Assembly: GCA_002347095.1 (NCBI GenBank)
Contig: DDWZ01000024.1
Span: 1-64,000, forward strand
DNA: 64,000 nucleotides
Direction: 5' to 3'
From: Desulfobulbaceae bacterium UBA2273
GTDB taxonomy: Bacteria; Desulfobacterota; Desulfobulbia; Desulfobulbales; Desulfurivibrionaceae
Below, piece by piece: positions 60,189 through 64,000 of the stretch. The position numbers and the translations under genes were made by a program. The notes beneath the pieces were generated by a model. That model saw nothing but the letters and a program-made list of their open reading frames with translations. It was not told where the DNA came from and did not search any database. The number at the start of each line of letters is the position of its first letter. The stretch's first letter is position 1.

Positions 60189-61962
60189 GGCGATCTCCTT
60201 GGTGTATGGGAAGAACCAGCGTAACCGTCGTGCCCTTGCCGCTTTCACTTTCAACATCTATGCGTGCATGGTGCTGTTCAACGATGTTATGAACCACGGC
60301 CAGGCCGAGTCCCGTGCCTGTTTTGCGGGTGGAGAAAAAAGGATCGAACATGCGCGCCTGCTCCTCCTGGGTCATGCCTTTGCCATTATCCCGCACCCAA
60401 ATATGGACCGCATCATTATAACGTCTGGCGCCCAAAACAATGGAACCTTCTTCATCTAAGGCGGCGAGAGCGTTTTGCAGCAGGTTGAGCAACACCTGGA
60501 TGAAAAGATCAGGGTCCGCTTCCAGGAAAATGTCCTCTTCTGGGACATCCAGGCCAAAGGCTACCGCGTGATTCTTGAAGTCGTCCGCCAGCAACTGGGC
60601 GGTCTTTGCTAGCAATTCACCCAATACAACCTTTTCAAACTCCGGCTCCCTAGGCTTGGCAAATTGCAGCAAAGCCGAAATGGTCCGGTTCAGGCGGTCC
60701 ACCTCGCCGATCATAAGTTCCGCATACCGTTTGGCGCTGTCATCTTGCGCTTGACCGCCGAAGTACTGGGCGAATCCGCGCAGGGTTCCCAATGGATTGC
60801 GTATTTCATGGGCTATGCCGGCAGCCATCCGGCCCAGAGCGGCAAGGCGGCGGGAACGTTCCAGTTTCTCCTCCATCTCGCGAATTTCCCGCATGTCCCT
60901 GAAGGTCAAAACCGTGCCCAACCATTTTCCCTCTTTATTCAAAAGGCGCGCCGCACTGACCTTGACCGGGATAATCGCCCCGTCCTGCCGGTGACACTCC
61001 AGAGGAACATCAAGAAAATCCGTGCCTCCCTGGATGAGCGATTCCAACCGGCTGTGTCTATCGCCGGTCACCTGCCGCAAGGTCTTGCCTTCCAGTTCCG
61101 CCACGGATTTCCCTAACAGTTCCTCCATTTTGCCATTGCTGGAAACTATCCGTCCATGGGTATCCAAAGTGAGCAGCCCGGCCGGCATACTCTCGATGAC
61201 GTTGCGCGTATAGAGTTCCATGTTGGCCAAGGTGGAGCGGCTGACCCGTATTCCTTGATACAGAAAAATAAAATACAGGCCAGCACTGCCCAACAGAAAC
61301 AGAATGCCGCCCATGATAAGGGCCTGCCTCACATCCTCTTTTCTGGCTTCATCGAACTCAGCAGTGTAGAGCCCCACGAAAATCGCCTGTCTGCCGGTCA
61401 TTGGTGTGCCGTGTTTTTTCGACTGACACCACTGTTGCCAGCGGCTTTGCCGCTTTTCCCAGCCATATTCCAGGCTGGCCACCGAATTGAATTCCTTTGC
61501 CACCTCAAAAATTTCTTTTGGCGAATCTTGAACAGCGAAATTGGTGAGCGGTACGTTACGAGACAGCACTTGGCTTACAGGAGGGCGAGTGCTCGAATCC
61601 CGCCATTCACCAGCTGCTGCCATCACCTTTCCCTGCTCATTGATGATGCTGATATAGGCAATTGTCGGCGATTTTGCCGTTTCCTGGACCAAGGCGACAA
61701 GATTGTCCTCTCCTTGCCAACCCAGCATCATCGAGGTGCGGGTTCCTGCCTCGAAGGCGCGGATAAGGGTTAGCCCCTCCTGCAGCAGGAAATGTTTCAT
61801 GAGCTGCTGTTCGCGGTTTAAATTCCGGAAGGTAATGGCGGTCAGCACGGAGAACAGGACGATGCTGGCGGCTACTATCGTCAGGCCGACCCTGGAAAAC
61901 TTGAAAGAAGGGGGCGATTTGGGGATCATCTGGTAACGAAGTCCTATACGCTCTTGAGTCAT
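60181..61962 (-). CDS. zraS: ZraS-like membrane sensor histidine kinase
   Basis: 593 residues from the ATG at 61962; a TTG four codons upstream is possible and neither has a clear RBS. TM1 (about 25-46), periplasmic sensor (about 47-210), TM2 (about 215-238), PAS (about 250-365), HisKA (GIAHEIRNPLGTLRG) and HATPase_c (NGKGMTQEEQARMFDPFF, GTGLGLAVVHNI). It pairs with the overlapping response regulator gene. ZraS senses zinc and envelope stress in enteric bacteria; the periplasmic domain here should respond to something similar, but that is inference. Confidence 0.88.
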   Translation of the reverse strand: MTQERIGLRYQMIPKSPPSFKFSRVGLTIVAASIVLFSVLTAITFRNLNREQQLMKHFLLQEGLTLIRAFEAGTRTSMMLGWQGEDNLVALVQETAKSPTIAYISIINEQGKVMAAAGEWRDSSTRPPVSQVLSRNVPLTNFAVQDSPKEIFEVAKEFNSVASLEYGWEKRQSRWQQWCQSKKHGTPMTGRQAIFVGLYTAEFDEARKEDVRQALIMGGILFLLGSAGLYFIFLYQGIRVSRSTLANMELYTRNVIESMPAGLLTLDTHGRIVSSNGKMEELLGKSVAELEGKTLRQVTGDRHSRLESLIQGGTDFLDVPLECHRQDGAIIPVKVSAARLLNKEGKWLGTVLTFRDMREIREMEEKLERSRRLAALGRMAAGIAHEIRNPLGTLRGFAQYFGGQAQDDSAKRYAELMIGEVDRLNRTISALLQFAKPREPEFEKVVLGELLAKTAQLLADDFKNHAVAFGLDVPEEDIFLEADPDLFIQVLLNLLQNALAALDEEGSIVLGARRYNDAVHIWVRDNGKGMTQEEQARMFDPFFSTRKTGTGLGLAVVHNIVEQHHARIDVESESGKGTTVTLVLPIHQGDRRE

Positions 61963-62014
61963 GACCAGCGGCAAGCCGGTGGCTTGGTTAGCGCGCCCTA
62001 TGAGGACATCACTA

Positions 62015-62040
62015 CGAATCGCCCCTTAAGGGGCGATTCG
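62015..62040. other. 26-bp perfect palindrome between hemA and the kinase gene
   Basis: CGAATCGCCCCTT and its exact complement, no spacer. It is 48 bp past the hemA stop and 53 bp before the kinase start on the same strand. There is no U-tract. It could be an hemA 3' hairpin, an operator for the kinase-regulator pair, or the scar of an insertion. Confidence 0.6.
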
Positions 62041-62087
62041 AATGCTGATCCTGCGCCATATTTCATAGCAAGATCACGACTTGGTGG

Positions 62088-63374
62088 TTACTGATCCGAA
62101 GATTCCTTGTCAAGGCCGAACATCTGCCGGACAAAGGCCAGCTTGAGCTGCGGGTTGTCATGGGGGGTGCTGTTTTTCAGAAAAATCATGGGTTCGTGCA
62201 GCACTTTGTTGATAATGGCGTTGGCCAGCATTTCCACCGAACGCCGTTCGTTTTCCGTGAGAGATTTCATCATGCCCAAGGTTTTCGCAACTTCAACCTC
62301 GCGGATACCGTTGGCTTTTTGCCTTATCGCCGTAATGGTGGGGGCGATTTCCATGCCTTCCAGCCACTGCCCGAACTTGACCACCTCCTCGGCGACAATG
62401 CCCTCCGCCCGCAGGGCCTCTTTTTCCCGCTCCGCCTTGTTCACATCGACCACGTTTTTTAGGTCGTCGATATCATAGAGGTAGACATTGTCCAGATCAT
62501 TGAGTTCCGGGTCAAGGTCGCGCGGCACCGCGATATCGATGAGAAAAAGAGGCCTATTCATCCGCTGCCGCATGAGCGGCTTCACCTCATCCTTGCGGAG
62601 AATCAGGTCGGTGGCCCCGGTGGAACTGACCAGAATATCCACCTCCGCCAACTGGGAGGTCAGCTCGGCCAAGCCAACGGCGGTGCCGTTAAAGCGGCGG
62701 GCCAGATTGGCCGCCCGCTCCAGGGTCCGGTTGGCCACGATTACCCGGCCGATCCCCTGCCTGACCAGATGCTCGGCCGCCAGTTCAGCCATCTCCCCGG
62801 CCCCCACCAGAAGCACGGACTTGTCCCGCAGGGTGCCGAAAATCTTTTTTGCCAGCTCCACCGCCGCGTAACTAATGGAAACCGCACTGCCGCCGATATT
62901 GGTTTCGGTGCGCACCCGTTTCGCCACGGAAAAGGATTTGTGCAGCAGCCGGTTGAGGATGACGCCGGTGGTCTTCTGCTCCACCGCTTCGCGGTAGGCC
63001 TGCTTCAACTGCCCGAGGATCTGGGGTTCGCCCACCACCATGGAATCAAGACTGGCCGCCACATGGTACAGATGGGCAACCGCATCCCTGCCCTGATGCA
63101 GATAGCTGTATTGCTGGGCTTCGGCGTCGGCAAGACCGCTCTTGGCAAAAAGAAAACCGCGCACCGCCACCGCAGCCGCAGCCGGGTCGCTGGCCACAAA
63201 AATGACCTCCACCCGGTTGCAGGTGGAAAGAAAGCAGCACTCCCTGCACCCCTCGATGTTCATCAGCGTAACAAGCGGCCCGGCGCAATCCCCGGAAAAT
63301 GCCAGCTTCTCCCGCACCGCCACCGGAGCGGTCTTATGATTCACGCCGATAATGACGATACTCTCAGCCAACAT
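62088..63374 (-). CDS. hemA: glutamyl-tRNA reductase
   Basis: 428 residues. It catalyses the NADPH-dependent reduction of glutamyl-tRNA to glutamate semialdehyde, the first committed step of C5 heme synthesis. Catalytic Cys in STCNRVE, substrate segment HLYHVAASLDSMVVGEPQILG, NADPH-binding LLVGAGEMAELAAEHL and a C-terminal dimerisation domain. The ATG lies inside the end of the ccsA-like gene (11-bp overlap), so they are co-translated. A rearranged copy of its 3' end occurs at 57502. Confidence 0.96.
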   Translation of the reverse strand: MLAESIVIIGVNHKTAPVAVREKLAFSGDCAGPLVTLMNIEGCRECCFLSTCNRVEVIFVASDPAAAAVAVRGFLFAKSGLADAEAQQYSYLHQGRDAVAHLYHVAASLDSMVVGEPQILGQLKQAYREAVEQKTTGVILNRLLHKSFSVAKRVRTETNIGGSAVSISYAAVELAKKIFGTLRDKSVLLVGAGEMAELAAEHLVRQGIGRVIVANRTLERAANLARRFNGTAVGLAELTSQLAEVDILVSSTGATDLILRKDEVKPLMRQRMNRPLFLIDIAVPRDLDPELNDLDNVYLYDIDDLKNVVDVNKAEREKEALRAEGIVAEEVVKFGQWLEGMEIAPTITAIRQKANGIREVEVAKTLGMMKSLTENERRSVEMLANAIINKVLHEPMIFLKNSTPHDNPQLKLAFVRQMFGLDKESSDQ

Positions 63375-64000
63375 AGGAGTGCACGCCCCCCAAAAGATAA
63401 GTCACACCCCAGAGGGTGAAAAGCACCGCACCAAACCCGGCAATGGCCATGATGGCCGCCCGCCTGCGCCGCCAGCCCACGGTGAGCCGCTGGTGCAGGA
63501 TGGCCGCATAGATGAGCCAGGTGATCAGCGACCAGGTTTCCTTGGGGTCCCACTGCCAGTATGCCCCCCAGGCCTGCTTTGCCCAGACGGAACCGGTAAC
63601 GATCCCCAGGGTCAGCAAGAGAAACCCCAGCGTCAGACAATGCTGGTTCAGATTATCCAGCGCCTCGAGAGAGGGCAGACGGCTGTAGAATATCCCGAAT
63701 TTTTTCTTCTTGATCTCCCGCTCCTGGAGCAGGTACATCACCCCGCCGCAAAAAGCCAGGGCCATGAAGCCGTTGGCCATGATGGCGAGACTGGCATGCA
63801 CCGGCAGCCAGTTGCTCTTGAGGGCCGGGGCCAATGGCCGTATCTCCTGGGAGGAAAAGGCGGCGATGAGCATCAGCAGGGAAATAAGCGGCGACACAAA
63901 GACGCCGAAATTTTTCACCCGGTACCGCCACCAGAACGACAAGAAAGCCCAGGTCATTGACCAGGCAAAGAAGGAGACCGCTTCATGGCTGCTGGTCAGG
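63364..64000 (-). CDS. CcsA/HemX-type cytochrome c assembly protein, partial
   Basis: The C-terminal 211 residues are visible; the frame stays open to the window edge, starting within TSSHEAVSFFAWSMTWAF. Several membrane helices and the tryptophan-rich heme-handling motif WGAYWQWDPKETWSL identify the CcsA/CcmC/HemX superfamily. Next to hemA it is commonly named CcsA or HemX-like. It is probably involved in heme delivery for c-type cytochromes (system II) or in HemA control; the visible part cannot separate these. Confidence 0.9.
   Translation of the reverse strand, partial: LTSSHEAVSFFAWSMTWAFLSFWWRYRVKNFGVFVSPLISLLMLIAAFSSQEIRPLAPALKSNWLPVHASLAIMANGFMALAFCGGVMYLLQEREIKKKKFGIFYSRLPSLEALDNLNQHCLTLGFLLLTLGIVTGSVWAKQAWGAYWQWDPKETWSLITWLIYAAILHQRLTVGWRRRRAAIMAIAGFGAVLFTLWGVTYLLGGVHSYVG

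Noticed and set aside
1..64000. CRISPR array, insertion sequence or phage genes
   Set aside because: No regularly spaced direct repeats, transposase, integrase or phage structural genes were seen anywhere in the window.

Overview
The window reads as a chromosomal segment of an anaerobic Gram-negative bacterium, most likely a Desulfobacterota member close to the Desulfobulbales. This is an inference from gene content: a complete outer-membrane type II secretion operon, rubredoxin, many sigma54 activators, a ccsA-hemA pair and the rpmH-rnpA-yidD-yidC-jag-mnmE block. No 16S rRNA is present to confirm it. Nearly everything is on the minus strand; rubredoxin is the only clear plus-strand gene.

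Layout. 1-3.6 kb: a BON-domain protein with a duplicated signal sequence and a VWA/OmpA protein. 3.7-18.5 kb: type II secretion genes, transcribed C-D-E-F-G-H-I-J-K-L-M-N-A-B, with structured elements on both sides of the major pseudopilin gene gspG. 18.6-23 kb: envelope proteins (BON lipoprotein, a decayed OmpA-type barrel, an intact OmpA-type barrel, an Ig-like/DUF3494 lipoprotein). 23.5-27.3 kb: hybrid histidine kinase plus ABC exporter. 27.5-30.6 kb: a run of small stress-type membrane proteins ending in two 21-residue hydrophobic peptides. 31-40.4 kb: a signalling operon of CheB-CheR-PAS fusion, hybrid kinase with Hpt, and two tandem sigma54 activators. 41-50 kb: housekeeping genes (tRNA-Arg, bioA, hpt, rubredoxin, HDOD regulator, mnmE, jag, yidC, yidD, rnpA, rpmH). 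50-57.5 kb: lipoprotein, PII-like protein and a heavy-metal RND efflux operon. 57.5-62 kb: a ZraPSR-like metal/envelope stress module. 62-64 kb: hemA and ccsA.

The most notable observation is a probable regulon not recognised as a described system. Three minus-strand promoters (before the VWA/OmpA gene, the Ig/DUF3494 lipoprotein gene, and the tiny-peptide/stress cluster) share one architecture. Each has a near-perfect sigma54 core, TGGCACRYATTCTGCTW, and a 31-33 bp palindrome with half-site CTGACATATCAGGA centred 128-130 bp upstream of the -12 GC. A TGAAAT-containing block lies between them, about 50 bp from the -12. The third palindrome overlaps the stop codon of one of two paralogous sigma54 activators. 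These have nearly identical AAA+ and DNA-binding domains but different sensor domains (PAS or receiver), and they sit downstream of the hybrid kinase and CheBR fusion. My inference is that this signalling operon drives an envelope-remodelling or stress regulon.

A second, independent sigma54 module (zraS-zraR and a promoter for lipoprotein/zinc-ribbon/zraP) lies between the intact hemA 3' end and a small rearranged duplicate of hemA sequence. This points to a past duplication or insertion there.
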